Assembly: GCA_046330135.1 (NCBI GenBank)
Contig: JAXLTI010000004.1
Location: 434,001 to 498,000, forward strand
DNA: 64,000 bases
Source of the DNA: CAYYFX01 sp046330135
GTDB lineage: Bacteria > ARS69
Reading direction: 5' to 3'
Translations under genes and position numbers: made by a program
The notes under the pieces: generated by a model
What the model was told of the DNA's origin: nothing
The model's input: only the letters and a program-made list of their open reading frames with translations
The model's database searches: none
Part shown: positions 41,868 to 50,725 of the stretch, one piece after another
Numbering within the stretch: the stretch's first letter is position 1
Layout: each line of letters begins with the position of its first letter

Positions 41868-42242
41868 ATGACACCCAGGCTCGAGGCGGTTCACCCGGTT
41901 CTGATGGTGAGGGACGTTGCCGCAGCGGTTCGCTTCTACGCGCTCCTCGGGTTCGCGCGGACGTTCGAGGACTCGCCGGGCGCGCCGAGATACGCCGCCG
42001 TGAGCCGTGATGGCGTCGAGCTGCATCTGCAGTGGCACGACGCCGCCGATTGGGACGACCCGAGGGATCGACCGACCTACCGGTTCGTCGTCGACGACGT
42101 CGACGAGCTCTCCGCGAACCTCGAGCGCGTCCCGAATCTCGATCGCACGGCGGTGCAGGACACGCGGTGGGGCACCCGGGAGTTCCACGTGCGGGACCCC
42201 GACGGCAACGGCCTTCAGTTCTATCGCGCTCTCTCCGCATGA
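41868..42242 (+). CDS. VOC/glyoxalase-bleomycin-resistance family protein
   Basis: A 124-residue VOC protein: HPVLMVRDVAAAVRFYALLGF, VSRDGVELHLQWHD, FVVDDVDELSANLE, and the closing REFHVRDPDGNGLQF. A His/Glu metal set is plausible (H35-type and E positions) but not certain. Family roles are glyoxalase, dioxygenase or antibiotic binding. Confidence 0.9.
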   Translation: MTPRLEAVHPVLMVRDVAAAVRFYALLGFARTFEDSPGAPRYAAVSRDGVELHLQWHDAADWDDPRDRPTYRFVVDDVDELSANLERVPNLDRTAVQDTRWGTREFHVRDPDGNGLQFYRALSA

Positions 42243-42346
42243 CGAAGGCGCGGCGGGCCGAACCGGCGCCGGGGATACGAAGGGCCGATTCCCGAGGTCT
42301 CGCGGGGACGCTAGAGTATGCCCGCCCTTCGAGGAGCTACGATCCG

Positions 42347-42925
42347 ATGAGCCTTGCACGAACCGGTTCGGTCGCCGCGCTGGTCGCCGCGAGCGCGATC
42401 ACCGCCGCGACGACCGTCCACGCCGATGCACCGCCGCCGCCGAGCGAGTCGAAGGCGCCGTCGGCCGACGTCGAGCACGCGCGCCTGACCGCGATGTGCG
42501 GCACCTGGGATGTCGAGATGACGTTCTGGTTCAAGCCCGGCGGCCCGGGCATCGGGAGCAACGGCACGTCCACGATCCGGCCGCTGTTCGACGGGCTCTT
42601 CGTCGAAGAGAAGATCGAGGGCGCGCTGAACGGCGCGCCGTTCACGACCCTCGCCTGGACCGGCTTCAACGGCGCCACGCATCAGTACGAGGCCACGCGC
42701 ATCGCCAGCACGAACACCATCCGCATCGCGGAGGCCGGCAGCTACGACGAGAAGACGAAGCAGTTCGAGCTGAAGGCGGACTACCCGCTCGCCGGCGACA
42801 CGTGGCACCAGCGCACCGTCATCCAGCCGACGTCTCCGGACGCCATGATCGCCACCAGCTACCTGAGCTTCGGCAAGGTGCCGGAGTGGAAGGCCGTGGA
42901 GATCAAGTACACGCGCCGGCCGTAG
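42347..42925 (+). CDS. DUF1579 family secreted protein (second copy)
   Basis: A 192-residue protein with a signal peptide (1-27), a Pro/Ser linker and a DUF1579 domain (LTAMCGTWDVEMTFWFKPG, FDGLFVEEKIEG, TLAWTGFNGATHQYEATRI, and a terminal KAVEIKYTRRP that mirrors the end of the copy at 11752-12396). GAGGAG lies about 9 nt before the ATG. It lacks the GCTTCC/GGAAGC array of the other copy. Confidence 0.88.
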   Translation: MSLARTGSVAALVAASAITAATTVHADAPPPPSESKAPSADVEHARLTAMCGTWDVEMTFWFKPGGPGIGSNGTSTIRPLFDGLFVEEKIEGALNGAPFTTLAWTGFNGATHQYEATRIASTNTIRIAEAGSYDEKTKQFELKADYPLAGDTWHQRTVIQPTSPDAMIATSYLSFGKVPEWKAVEIKYTRRP

Positions 42926-42987
42926 CCGGCGAAGGCCCGCGTCGACCGCTTGCCATGGACGGCCGCGGTGCAACAGGATGGCTCCCC

Positions 42988-43557
42988 ATGCGCTCGGACG
43001 ATCTCTACTCCCTTCCGGCCGACCTTCCCGCTCCGATCGACGACGGGGCCTGCGACCATTTGCGGGGACTCGAGCTCCCGCCGCTCGATCTGCCGAGCAC
43101 GCACGGCGGCGCCGTCCGTCTGGGCGCCGCGCCGACGAGGTGGACGGTGGTCTACGCCTACCCCCGGACCGGCGTCCCGACGACGGACTCGCCCCCCGGC
43201 TGGGACGCGATTCCGGGCGCCCGCGGCTGCACGCCCCAGAACTGCGCCTTCCGCGATCACCACGCGGACCTCCGGCGCCTCGGCGCCACCGTCTACGGTC
43301 TCAGCACGCAATCGACCGAGTATCAGCGGGAAATGGCGGAGCGCCTCCATCTGCCGTACCCGGTGCTGAGCGACGAGGCGCTCGCGCTCACCCGCGCCCT
43401 GCGACTGCCGACCTTCCGCTTCGACGGCTCGACGCTGATCAAGCGCCTGAGCCTCATCCTGGAGGGATCGCGGATCGTCCACGTGATCTACCCCGTCTTC
43501 CCCTCCGCCGCGGACGCTCCGGCAGCGACGGAGTGGCTCCGCGCACGCGTCGGCTAG
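42988..43557 (+). CDS. Peroxiredoxin (AhpC/TSA-like)
   Basis: A 189-residue thioredoxin-fold protein: WTVVYAYPRTGVP, the cysteine pair in GARGCTPQNCAFRDHH, VYGLSTQSTEYQREMAERL and YPVLSDEALALTRALRLPTF. It resembles the PRX subgroup with a GCTPQ motif, which reduces peroxides via thiols. The start at 42988 matches the family N-terminus; an ATG at 42955 is possible. Confidence 0.87.
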   Translation: MRSDDLYSLPADLPAPIDDGACDHLRGLELPPLDLPSTHGGAVRLGAAPTRWTVVYAYPRTGVPTTDSPPGWDAIPGARGCTPQNCAFRDHHADLRRLGATVYGLSTQSTEYQREMAERLHLPYPVLSDEALALTRALRLPTFRFDGSTLIKRLSLILEGSRIVHVIYPVFPSAADAPAATEWLRARVG

Positions 43558-43578
43558 CGAAGACCAGGAGACCCCGGC

Positions 43579-44076
43579 GTGACCGAGACCTTCCTCACGA
43601 AGCTGTTCGAGCACAACCACTGGGCGAATCTCCGCATCATCGCCGCCTGCTCCGCGCTGACGGACGAGCAGCTGGACGCCGCGCCTCAGGCCGGCTCGTC
43701 GTGGAGCATCCGTCACACGCTGACGCACATCGTGGAGGCGCAGCGGGGCTATCTGTCCCTCCTGACGCTGCCGCCCGAGGCGCGCCGAGCGGCTCCCTTG
43801 GCATTCGCCGAGCTGCGGGAGTCCGCCGCCCGGAGCGGGGAGGGGCTGCTCGCGCTCGCCCGCGACGAGACGCGCCGGACCTTCGAGCCGCGCCTCCGAA
43901 CGACGGACGGTTACCTCGTGGAGCCGTGGGTGGTCATGGTCCAGATCATCAATCACGCGTCGGAGCACCGCCGGCAGATCTGCGGCATGCTGAGAGCGAT
44001 CGGAGCGCCGGCTCCCGATCTCGACGGTTGGACGTTCGCCGAGTCGGTCGGCGCGCTCGTCCGCATCGCGAAGTGA
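43579..44076 (+). CDS. DinB family protein
   Basis: A 165-residue four-helix-bundle protein. The three histidines of the DinB metal site are visible: H50 (LTHIVEAQ), H126 and H130 (NHASEHRRQI), with the N-terminal HNHWANLRI. DinB/YfiT-fold proteins include thiol-dependent transferases. The start is GTG. Confidence 0.9.
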   Translation: MTETFLTKLFEHNHWANLRIIAACSALTDEQLDAAPQAGSSWSIRHTLTHIVEAQRGYLSLLTLPPEARRAAPLAFAELRESAARSGEGLLALARDETRRTFEPRLRTTDGYLVEPWVVMVQIINHASEHRRQICGMLRAIGAPAPDLDGWTFAESVGALVRIAK

Positions 44077-44183
44077 GAGCCCCTCGCACACCGGCGTAGG
44101 GAGGCCGTACGTTCCTTCTCGCTCGTGCCCTGACCTATGCCGCCCTCTTCGTCGGCCTGCTGCTGGTCGCGCTGCCGGGGCGC

Positions 44184-44612
44184 GTGCTGTCGTGGTCCGG
44201 GTTCGCCCGACCGGAAACGATCGGACCGGTCGAAGCCGCCGGCATCGCGATCGGCGTGGCCGGCGGCGCGCTCGCGTCGTGGTGCATTCTCACGTTCGTG
44301 ATCGTCGGACGCGGAACGCCGGCGCCGTTCGACCCGCCCCGGCGCCTGGTCGTCACCGGTCCTTATCGGCACGTTCGGAATCCGATGTACATCGGGGGCG
44401 GCTTGGCGTTGGCGGGTGCCGCCGTCTTCTTCAGGTCGGTCGCGCTGCTCGGCTATGCGGGCGTGTTTCTCGCTTTGATGCACGCGTTCGTGGTGTGGTA
44501 TGAGGAGCCGACCCTGCGGCGACTCTTCGGCGACGAGTACCGGGCCTATCGCGACTCGGCGCGGCGTTGGGTCCCGCTCCGGCGACGGCGCTCCAGGGAG
44601 TCGAGTCGATGA
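44184..44612 (+). CDS. Isoprenylcysteine carboxyl methyltransferase-like (ICMT/PEMT) membrane protein
   Basis: From the conventional GTG the product is 142 residues with the family core RLVVTGPYRHVRNPMYIGGGLALAG and VVWYEEPTLRRLFGDEYRAY. The frame is open and conserved-looking upstream to 44109 (RTFLLARALTYAALFVGLL), where GGGAGG (44098-44103) precedes an ACG rather than an ATG. The true protein is probably ~167 residues starting at that ACG, or the start has been lost. The stop overlaps the next frame (ATGA). Confidence 0.8.
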   Translation: MLSWSGFARPETIGPVEAAGIAIGVAGGALASWCILTFVIVGRGTPAPFDPPRRLVVTGPYRHVRNPMYIGGGLALAGAAVFFRSVALLGYAGVFLALMHAFVVWYEEPTLRRLFGDEYRAYRDSARRWVPLRRRRSRESSR

Positions 44613-44896
44613 CCGACATCCTTCTGCCGATCGTGATGGCGCTCTTCCCCCTGTCCGAGATCGCTCTTGCCGTCGTGAAGCGTTCGAGGACTCCCCCCGA
44701 GCGAAGCCACGACCGGGGCTCGCTGCGCCTGCTCTGGATGCACGCGGAATGGGTTCGGCATTCTCGGGTTACTCGTTCCGATCACGGGTGCCATCCTCAC
44801 GTCCTCGAGGAGGAGAGGGCGTTGCGCGCTACTCTCGGGCTGGAGTACGCGGCCTACTGTGCGCGTACGAAGCGGTTCATTCCTGGATTGGTCTAG
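44609..44896 (+). pseudogene. Internally deleted second ICMT-like gene
   Basis: The start is typical (DILLPIVMALFPLSEIALAVVKR) and so is the end (EEERALRATLGLEYAAYC, TKRFIPGL), but about 100 residues of transmembrane core are missing. In the middle the hydrophobic reading (GFGILGLLVPITGAIL) lies in another frame. At 95 residues versus ~190 expected it is a decayed gene, next to the intact paralogue. Confidence 0.65.
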
Positions 44897-45121
44897 CATC
44901 CGTCGCACCAGGCGCGTGACCCGGCGCTCCTGGCGGGCCTCGCTTGGCCGCGAATCATGGTCGTCATCGGCCGGAGCCGAGGAACGCATGGCAGATCGAA
45001 GCGCCGAGACGTCGCCGCAGGTGTTCGCGCGAACCGGCGGCGCCCTATCGGTTCATCATCGTCGGCGGCTCGTGAAGGGAGCGGACGTGTCGAAGTGGGA
45101 CTCCGGTCACCGGGCGAGATC

Positions 45122-45583
45122 ATGAGCAGCTCGCAGCACGAGGATTACCTGCTGCGCGAGATCAGAGCCGTGGCGGTGATGCTCGCCCGCATTCTCGGGC
45201 TGCGAACGAGCGGGCGGCTCGAGGAGGCGAGAGTCGAGCTGGAGAAGGCCTACGATCACTTGCTCGGACCACGAGTGGAGCTGTTCCGCAAGCTCGACTC
45301 TCGCACGGCCGCGGACCTGGTGGACTCACCGGATCGGACTCTCTCGTTGGCGCGGCTCGTCCACGAGGAGGCGGCGCAGGAGGCCGACGCCGCTCGCCGC
45401 AGCGAGCTCCGGATGCGCGCGGTTCGAACGGCTCTCGAGGCCGCGCGCCGGCGCCCGGGGAGCGCGGAGATTCGCGAGTTCCTCACCGAGGCGGCGGCCG
45501 GCATCGATGACCGGCGGTTGACGCCCGCGGAGCGGGCGAGTCTGGAGGAGATTCTCGTGCGGCCGAAGCGGGGTTCGGTCTGA
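45122..45583 (+). CDS. Small helical protein, possibly DUF6483-like
   Basis: A 153-residue, charged, wholly alpha-helical protein whose start (EDYLLREIRAVAVMLARIL) resembles the N-terminus of DUF6483 proteins. The function is unknown. The ATG at 45122 follows GGGCGAGATC. It ends 2 bp before the reductase-like gene, so the two are probably co-transcribed. The 225 bp upstream hold no recognisable feature. Confidence 0.7.
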   Translation: MSSSQHEDYLLREIRAVAVMLARILGLRTSGRLEEARVELEKAYDHLLGPRVELFRKLDSRTAADLVDSPDRTLSLARLVHEEAAQEADAARRSELRMRAVRTALEAARRRPGSAEIREFLTEAAAGIDDRRLTPAERASLEEILVRPKRGSV

Positions 45584-45585
45584 CC

Positions 45586-46164
45586 ATGGTCCACGCGAAG
45601 GCGAGGCGCCTGGGAGCGTTCATGCACGTGAGCCTCGACGGCTACTACTGCGACGCGCGAGGCGACATGAGCTTCGCCCACAAGCCGCCCGACGACGCGG
45701 AGTGGAACGAGTTCGTCACGGCGAACGCGAGCGGCGGCGGCGTGGTCCTCTTCGGCCGCACGACGTACGACATGATGGCGGCATGGTGGCCAACGCCGAT
45801 GGCGGCGCGGGCCACGCCCGAGGTCGCGGCGAGGATGAACGCGATGCCGAAGCTCGTCTTCTCGAGGACGATGACCGCGGCCCGGTGGAGTCACACGACC
45901 CTCGTGAAGGACGACCTCGCAGGGACGGTTCGCCGCATGAAAGAGGAGACGGGTCCCGACATGACGATTCTCGGCAGCGGCAGCGTCGTGACGCAGCTCG
46001 CCGGAGCCGGACTGATCGACACGTTCCAGGTCGTCGTGAATCCCGTGGCGCTCGGCGCCGGCAAGTCGCTGTTCGCCGGCCTCACCCGGCGGTTGGAGCT
46101 GGAGCTCACGAAGACGCGAGTATTCGGCAACGGGTCGGTCGTGCTCTGGTACGCTCCGCGCTGA
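45586..46164 (+). CDS. RibD C-terminal/dihydrofolate-reductase-like family protein
   Basis: A 192-residue protein: FMHVSLDGYYCDARGDMSF, VVLFGRTTYDMMAAWW, PKLVFSRTM, GPDMTILGSGSVVTQLAGAG, VVVNPVALGAGKSLF. It is more typical of the YyaP/YwjB-like group than the paralogue at 36133. NADPH binding is likely; the substrate is unknown. Confidence 0.92.
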   Translation: MVHAKARRLGAFMHVSLDGYYCDARGDMSFAHKPPDDAEWNEFVTANASGGGVVLFGRTTYDMMAAWWPTPMAARATPEVAARMNAMPKLVFSRTMTAARWSHTTLVKDDLAGTVRRMKEETGPDMTILGSGSVVTQLAGAGLIDTFQVVVNPVALGAGKSLFAGLTRRLELELTKTRVFGNGSVVLWYAPR

Positions 46165-46180
46165 CGGAGGAAGGCAGGCC

Positions 46181-46278
46181 ATGGCCACGGACAAGCGCGT
46201 CGTCGCAACCACGGAGCTCTTGCTCCTGTTGCCGGGCTGATCTTGACGATCGTCGCTCTGCACGTGCTGGCGAATTGA
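46181..46278 (+). pseudogene. Frameshifted small membrane-protein remnant
   Basis: ATG 46181 encodes MATDKRVVATTELLLLLPG and stops; a one-frame shift continues as a hydrophobic AGLILTIVALHVLAN ending at TGA 46276-46278. Together they would make a ~32-residue single-helix protein. A recent frameshift or chance are both possible. Confidence 0.3.
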
Positions 46279-46349
46279 CCGCGGCGCGCGCCGCCCCGCA
46301 TGAAGGCGGCGACGAAACCGATCGGTGGCCACGACCGGAGGACCCGCTC

Positions 46350-47258
46350 ATGAGCGCACCCCGAAGGCCGCGCGTGGGACTGGCGCTGGGCAGCGGCGCG
46401 GCCCGCGGCTGGGCGCACATCGGGGTCATCCGCGCGCTGGAGCAGGCGGGCATTCGGCCGGACCTCGTGTGCGGAACCTCCATCGGCGCGCTGGTGGGCG
46501 CCGCCTACGCGGTGGGCGAGCTGGATCGCTTCGAGCAATGGGCGCTCGGATTGGGGATCCGGGAGGTGGTCGCGTACATGGACGTGAGCTTGGGCGGCGG
46601 GCTGCTCAAGGGCGAGCGGCTGATGGAATTCTTCCGGCGTCACGTCGCGGACCGTCCGCTCGAGGAGCTGGCGCTGCCCTTCGCCGCGGTGGCGACCTCG
46701 TTGGACAGCGGTGCGGAGATCTGGCTGCGCCGAGGATCGACGCTCGATGCGGTGCGCGCATCCATCGGCCTGCCCGGCTTGTTCGCGCCGGTGCTGCACG
46801 AAGGGTCGATGCTGGTGGACGGCGGGCTCGTCAACCCGGTGCCGGTGTCCCTGGCGCGCGCGATGGGTGCCGAAGTCCTGATCGCCGTCGACCTCAGCTC
46901 CGACGTCTTGGGGCGTCACCCGCACGCGGGTCATCATCCAGAAGCTGCGACCGCCGCCGGGGGCAACTGGATGCACAAGCTGCAGAGCCGCCTGGGGTCG
47001 CTCATCCCGGCGCATTCGCCCGGCGAGCCCAAGAAGCCGTCGATCCTCGACGTGGTGACCTCCAGCCTGAACATCATGCAAGTGCAGATCACCCGCAGCC
47101 GGATGGCGGGCGAGCCGCCCGACCTGATCGTGGAGCCGCGGCTGGCTCACCTCGGCCTGCTCGACTTTCACCGCGCCGAGGAGGCGATCGAGGAAGGCAA
47201 GCGGGCGGTCGAGCGGGTCGCACGTAGCCTTCCCGCAGTCGACAATCAGTCACCGTGA
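46350..47258 (+). CDS. Patatin-like phospholipase (RssA-like)
   Basis: A 302-residue serine lipase-like protein. Elements: GSGAARGWAHIGVIRAL (oxyanion loop), nucleophile S44 in GTSIG (42-46), and catalytic D157 in VDGGLVNPVPV. All are intact. The family hydrolyses acyl esters at membranes. The ATG at 46350 has GGAGG 8 nt upstream. Confidence 0.94.
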   Translation: MSAPRRPRVGLALGSGAARGWAHIGVIRALEQAGIRPDLVCGTSIGALVGAAYAVGELDRFEQWALGLGIREVVAYMDVSLGGGLLKGERLMEFFRRHVADRPLEELALPFAAVATSLDSGAEIWLRRGSTLDAVRASIGLPGLFAPVLHEGSMLVDGGLVNPVPVSLARAMGAEVLIAVDLSSDVLGRHPHAGHHPEAATAAGGNWMHKLQSRLGSLIPAHSPGEPKKPSILDVVTSSLNIMQVQITRSRMAGEPPDLIVEPRLAHLGLLDFHRAEEAIEEGKRAVERVARSLPAVDNQSP

Positions 47259-47303
47259 GCGTGATTCCGTCAGGCGTCGAGTTGCCCGCTGCGGAGGCAT
47301 ACA

Positions 47304-47900
47304 GTGTCTGATTCTCTCGTGTTGGTCCCCGCCGAGACTGCCTTGGTGGTGATCGATCTCCAGCGGGGCATCCTGAAGATGCCGGTCGCGCCGCACGCCG
47401 CGGGGGACGTCCTCGCCCGGATGGCGCAGCTGGCCGCGGCGTTCCGTGCTGCCGGTGCGCCCGTGGTCTTGGTGCGGGTGGCGTTCGCGCGGGACGGGGC
47501 CGACGTGCTCACGCAGCCCCGCGACACCATGATGACGGCGGCGCGGGAGCCCGGCTGGGACGAGCTGGCCCCGGAGCTCGGGGCGAATCCCGGCGACATT
47601 CTCATCACCAAGCACCAATGGGGCGCCTTCTACGGCACCGAGCTGGATCTCCAGCTTCGCCGCCGCGGAATCCGGACGATCGTGATCGGAGGCATCTCCA
47701 CCAACTTCGGCGTGGAGTCCACCGCCCGCGACGCCTTCGAGCGCGGATACTCGCTCGTCTTCGCCGAAGATGCGATGGCCGGGATCTCGTCGGAGGCGCA
47801 CGCCTTCGCCTGCCAGACGATCTTCCCGCGCCTGGGCCGCGTCCGGGATACGCACGCCGTTCTCACTGCGCTCCGTACCGGAGCCGCCGGACCATTCTGA
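47304..47900 (+). CDS. Isochorismatase-family protein lacking the catalytic cysteine (YecD-like)
   Basis: A 198-residue protein from GTG with GGAGG 7 nt upstream. D18 (VVIDLQRG) and K103 (ITKHQWGAF) of the Asp-Lys-Cys triad are present, but the cysteine position is G136 in GISTNFGVESTARDA. E. coli YecD shows a similar TN-x-GVEST pattern, so this is a known subgroup rather than a fresh lesion. Hydrolase activity of the usual kind is unlikely. Confidence 0.9.
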   Translation: MSDSLVLVPAETALVVIDLQRGILKMPVAPHAAGDVLARMAQLAAAFRAAGAPVVLVRVAFARDGADVLTQPRDTMMTAAREPGWDELAPELGANPGDILITKHQWGAFYGTELDLQLRRRGIRTIVIGGISTNFGVESTARDAFERGYSLVFAEDAMAGISSEAHAFACQTIFPRLGRVRDTHAVLTALRTGAAGPF

Positions 47901-48033
47901 GGCAGCGCACCGGAGGCGATCGACCGGGCGCGCGGGACGAGTGGCGGTGGTGGGTGGAGCACCTCGAAGCGGCGCTGGAGTAGCGGGCGGGCGCAGAGTG
48001 ACCGCGACGGGCGTCCGATTCGGGCGACTTCGA

Positions 48034-49071
48034 TCACGCCGCGGGCGACGTTTCCTCGGAGGCGCTCGCAAGCCCCCGCCGGGCTCGCCACGCGCCGGGT
48101 GCCACTCCCACGGAGCGCTTGAACGCGCGCGAGAACGCGGCCTCGCTCTCGTAGCCCACGCCGAGCGCCACCTCGATGATCTTCGCCTTGGTGTCGCGAA
48201 GGAGTCCCGCGGCCAGCTGCATGCGCCACTGCGTCAGGTACTGCATCGGCGGCTGGCCGATGAAGTGGACGAAGCGCTCGTGCAACGTGGAGCGGGACAT
48301 CGCTGCGTCGTCGGCGAGGCGCTCCAGCGTCCACGGCGCGTCCGGCTTCTCGTGCAGGAGCGCGAGCACGCGGCCGATCGAGGGATCGTGCATTCCCGCG
48401 AGCCATCCGGTCTCCTCGGCGGGCAGCGCGTCGAGGTGGCGCCGCAACACCTCCACGAAGAGCATCTCGCTCATCCGCTCGAGGACGGCCTCGCCGCCGG
48501 GACGTCGCTGGTTCGACTCGACGACGGCCGCGCGCAGGAAGGACGCGACCCACGAATCGGGACCGAGCGTTGCCCCCGACACGTGCAGCACCCGCGGGAG
48601 CGACGCGAGCAGGGGATTGAACGGCCGCGCATCCAGCCCGAGGAACCCGCACACGAGCGTGGAGCGGTCGTGCCCTCCGCCGTCGAGGCGCGCCGTGGTC
48701 ACCTCGGAGCCGTGCAGGCTGAGCGCGTAGGGAAGCTGCGGCGGCCGCGGCGTGAAGAAGACGTCCTTGTACCCCTGCGGCGGCTTCATTCCCGGCGCGC
48801 TCGAGATGACGTGCGCGTCCCCCTGCGGAAAGAGGATGACGTCTCCCTTGTGGAGGCGCAGCGGCGTCTCGCCCACGATGGCGCCCCAGCACGAGCCCTC
48901 GACGACGCCGTGGAACTCGAGCATGTGCTCGGCGCCGGGCATGATCGCGGGAATGATCTCCCGCGCGCGGGGCGCTCCGGCCACCCAGGGCGAGCTGCCG
49001 TCGATGTAGTAGAAGACGGCGCCGCGCAGTCGCACCGCGCGGAGCACGTCGGACAGCGTATCTCGGCTCAA
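48034..49071 (-). CDS. AraC family transcriptional regulator with N-terminal cupin domain
   Basis: A 345-residue regulator: cupin_6-type sensor domain (~5-190; FYYIDGSSPWVAG, LHKGDVILFPQGDAHVI) and a C-terminal AraC HTH domain (DDAAMSRSTLHERFVHFIG, IIEVALGVGYESEAAFSRAFKRSVGVAPGAWR pattern). The TTG start at 49071 has AGAGG at 6-nt spacing and matches the family N-terminus; an ATG at 49149 adds 26 Arg-rich residues with no ribosome-binding site. It is the only intact minus-strand gene in the accessory zone, divergent from the FAD oxidase it may control. Confidence 0.92.
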   Translation of the reverse strand: MSRDTLSDVLRAVRLRGAVFYYIDGSSPWVAGAPRAREIIPAIMPGAEHMLEFHGVVEGSCWGAIVGETPLRLHKGDVILFPQGDAHVISSAPGMKPPQGYKDVFFTPRPPQLPYALSLHGSEVTTARLDGGGHDRSTLVCGFLGLDARPFNPLLASLPRVLHVSGATLGPDSWVASFLRAAVVESNQRRPGGEAVLERMSEMLFVEVLRRHLDALPAEETGWLAGMHDPSIGRVLALLHEKPDAPWTLERLADDAAMSRSTLHERFVHFIGQPPMQYLTQWRMQLAAGLLRDTKAKIIEVALGVGYESEAAFSRAFKRSVGVAPGAWRARRGLASASEETSPAA

Positions 49072-49284
49072 TGCCCACCTCTCGAGGACCCGCCGCAGTC
49101 GAGGAACTGCGCCCGGACGATCGATCAAGTCTTTCCGACGCGCGGCCATACGTCAACGTGGGCGCTGCACGATATTCCTTCTCGCGTGCGGGGCGTCGGC
49201 TCGCGAGGCGCGACATCGATCGCTTGCTGAGCGCCGAGTCCCGAATCGGTGATCGAACACCCACTCCATCACGAGGCTGAGACG

Positions 49285-50670
49285 ATGACGATGCTGCATG
49301 CCGGGAAGATCGGAGCTCTGGAGGAGGGCTTCCGCGGAGAGATCCTCCGTCCGGAAGACGGCGCCTACGACGGCGCACGCCAGATCTGGAACGCGATGAT
49401 CGACAAGCGCCCGGCGGTCATCGCCCGCTGCGCGACGACGTCGGACGTGGTTCGCGCCGTGAACTTCGCAAGGCGGGAAGGGCTCGTGCTCGCGGTTCGA
49501 GGCGGCGGGCGCAACATCGCGGGCAACGCGCTGTGCGACGACGGTCTCGTGATCGACCTGTCGCAGATGCGCGCCGTCCACGTGGACGCCGCCGCGCGCC
49601 GCGCGACCGTGGAAGGCGGCGCCACGCTCGCGGACCTCGACGCCGCCACCCAGGCGCACGGACTGGCCACCCCGGTCGGCATCAACTCCACGACCGGCAT
49701 CGGCGGGCTGACGCTCGGCGGGGGCTTCGGCTGGCTCAGTCGCAAGTACGGCATGACGGTCGACAACCTGGAATCCGCCGAGGTCGTGACCGCGACGGGC
49801 GAGGTGGTGCGCGCCAGCGCGTCCGAGCGCCCCGATCTCTTCTGGGCGCTGCGCGGCGGCAGCGGCAACTTCGGCGTGGTCACGAAGTTCGAGTTCCGGC
49901 TCCACCCGGTCGGCCCCGACGTGCTGAGCGGGCTCATCGTGTACCCGCTCTCCGAGGCGAAGTCCGTGCTGCAGCAGTACCGCGCGTTCCTCGCGCAGGC
50001 GCCGGACGAGCTGAACGTGTGGACCGTCCTGCGGCACGCGCCGCCGCTGCCCTTCCTTCCCGAGAAGGTTCACGGCACGGGGATCATCGCGCTCGCCGTG
50101 ATCTACGCCGGTGACCCGAAGCAGGGCGAGGCGCTCATCGAGCCGCTGCGCAAGCTCGGCACCGTCCTGGGCGAGCACGTGGGGGTCCAGCCGTACGTGG
50201 CCTGGCAGCGGACCTTCGATCCGCTGCTCACGGCCGGCGCCCGCAACTACTGGAAGTCCCACAATTTCTCGACGCTCGAGGACGGGCTCTTCGACGTCGT
50301 GGTCGAGCACGTCGCGAAGCTCCCGTCACCGCAGTGCGAGATCTTCTTCGGCGCGATCGGCGGCGCCACCACCCGGCCGTCCCCGACCGCCACGGCGTAC
50401 CCGCACCGCGACGCCAAGTTCGTCATGAACTTCCACGGCCGCTGGGAGAGCCCGGCGGACGACGAGCGCTGCATCGGATGGGCGCGGAACTTCTTCGACG
50501 CCACGTCCCCCTTCGCCGGTCGCGGCGTCTACGTCAACTTCCTCACCGCGGACGAAAGCCATCGCGTGCGGGCCGCCTACGGCCCGAACTACGACCGCCT
50601 CGCCGAGGTGAAGCGCAAGTACGACCCCCAGAACCTCTTCCGCATGAACCAGAACATCGAGCCGGCCTGA
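49285..50670 (+). CDS. FAD-linked oxidase (berberine-bridge-enzyme-like)
   Basis: A 461-residue PCMH-type flavoprotein with FAD_binding_4 (LVLAVRGGGRNIAGNAL, LTLGGGFGWLSRKYGMT, LFWALRGGSGNFGVVT) and a C-terminal BBE motif (YDPQNLFRMNQNI). The histidine that usually bonds FAD covalently (RGGGHN) is Arg here, and the second covalent cysteine is also absent, so FAD should be bound non-covalently. The ATG at 49285 has GAGG upstream; a GTG at 49249 is an alternative. It is divergent from the AraC regulator. Confidence 0.92.
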   Translation: MTMLHAGKIGALEEGFRGEILRPEDGAYDGARQIWNAMIDKRPAVIARCATTSDVVRAVNFARREGLVLAVRGGGRNIAGNALCDDGLVIDLSQMRAVHVDAAARRATVEGGATLADLDAATQAHGLATPVGINSTTGIGGLTLGGGFGWLSRKYGMTVDNLESAEVVTATGEVVRASASERPDLFWALRGGSGNFGVVTKFEFRLHPVGPDVLSGLIVYPLSEAKSVLQQYRAFLAQAPDELNVWTVLRHAPPLPFLPEKVHGTGIIALAVIYAGDPKQGEALIEPLRKLGTVLGEHVGVQPYVAWQRTFDPLLTAGARNYWKSHNFSTLEDGLFDVVVEHVAKLPSPQCEIFFGAIGGATTRPSPTATAYPHRDAKFVMNFHGRWESPADDERCIGWARNFFDATSPFAGRGVYVNFLTADESHRVRAAYGPNYDRLAEVKRKYDPQNLFRMNQNIEPA

Positions 50671-50694
50671 GAGATCCCGACGAAGCCGAGCCGC

Positions 50695-50725
50695 GGCCGT
50701 GGCGGGAGCCGGTCCCGCCGCGGCC
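50695..50725 (+). terminator. Strong hairpin after the FAD oxidase
   Basis: A 13-bp stem (one G-U) with loop GCCGG: 50695-50707 pairs with 50713-50725, 25 bp after the stop. There is no U-tract. Confidence 0.5.

Noticed and set aside
46181..46278. Treating the small frameshifted frame as a functional gene
   Set aside because: The first frame stops after 19 residues and the hydrophobic continuation is in another frame.
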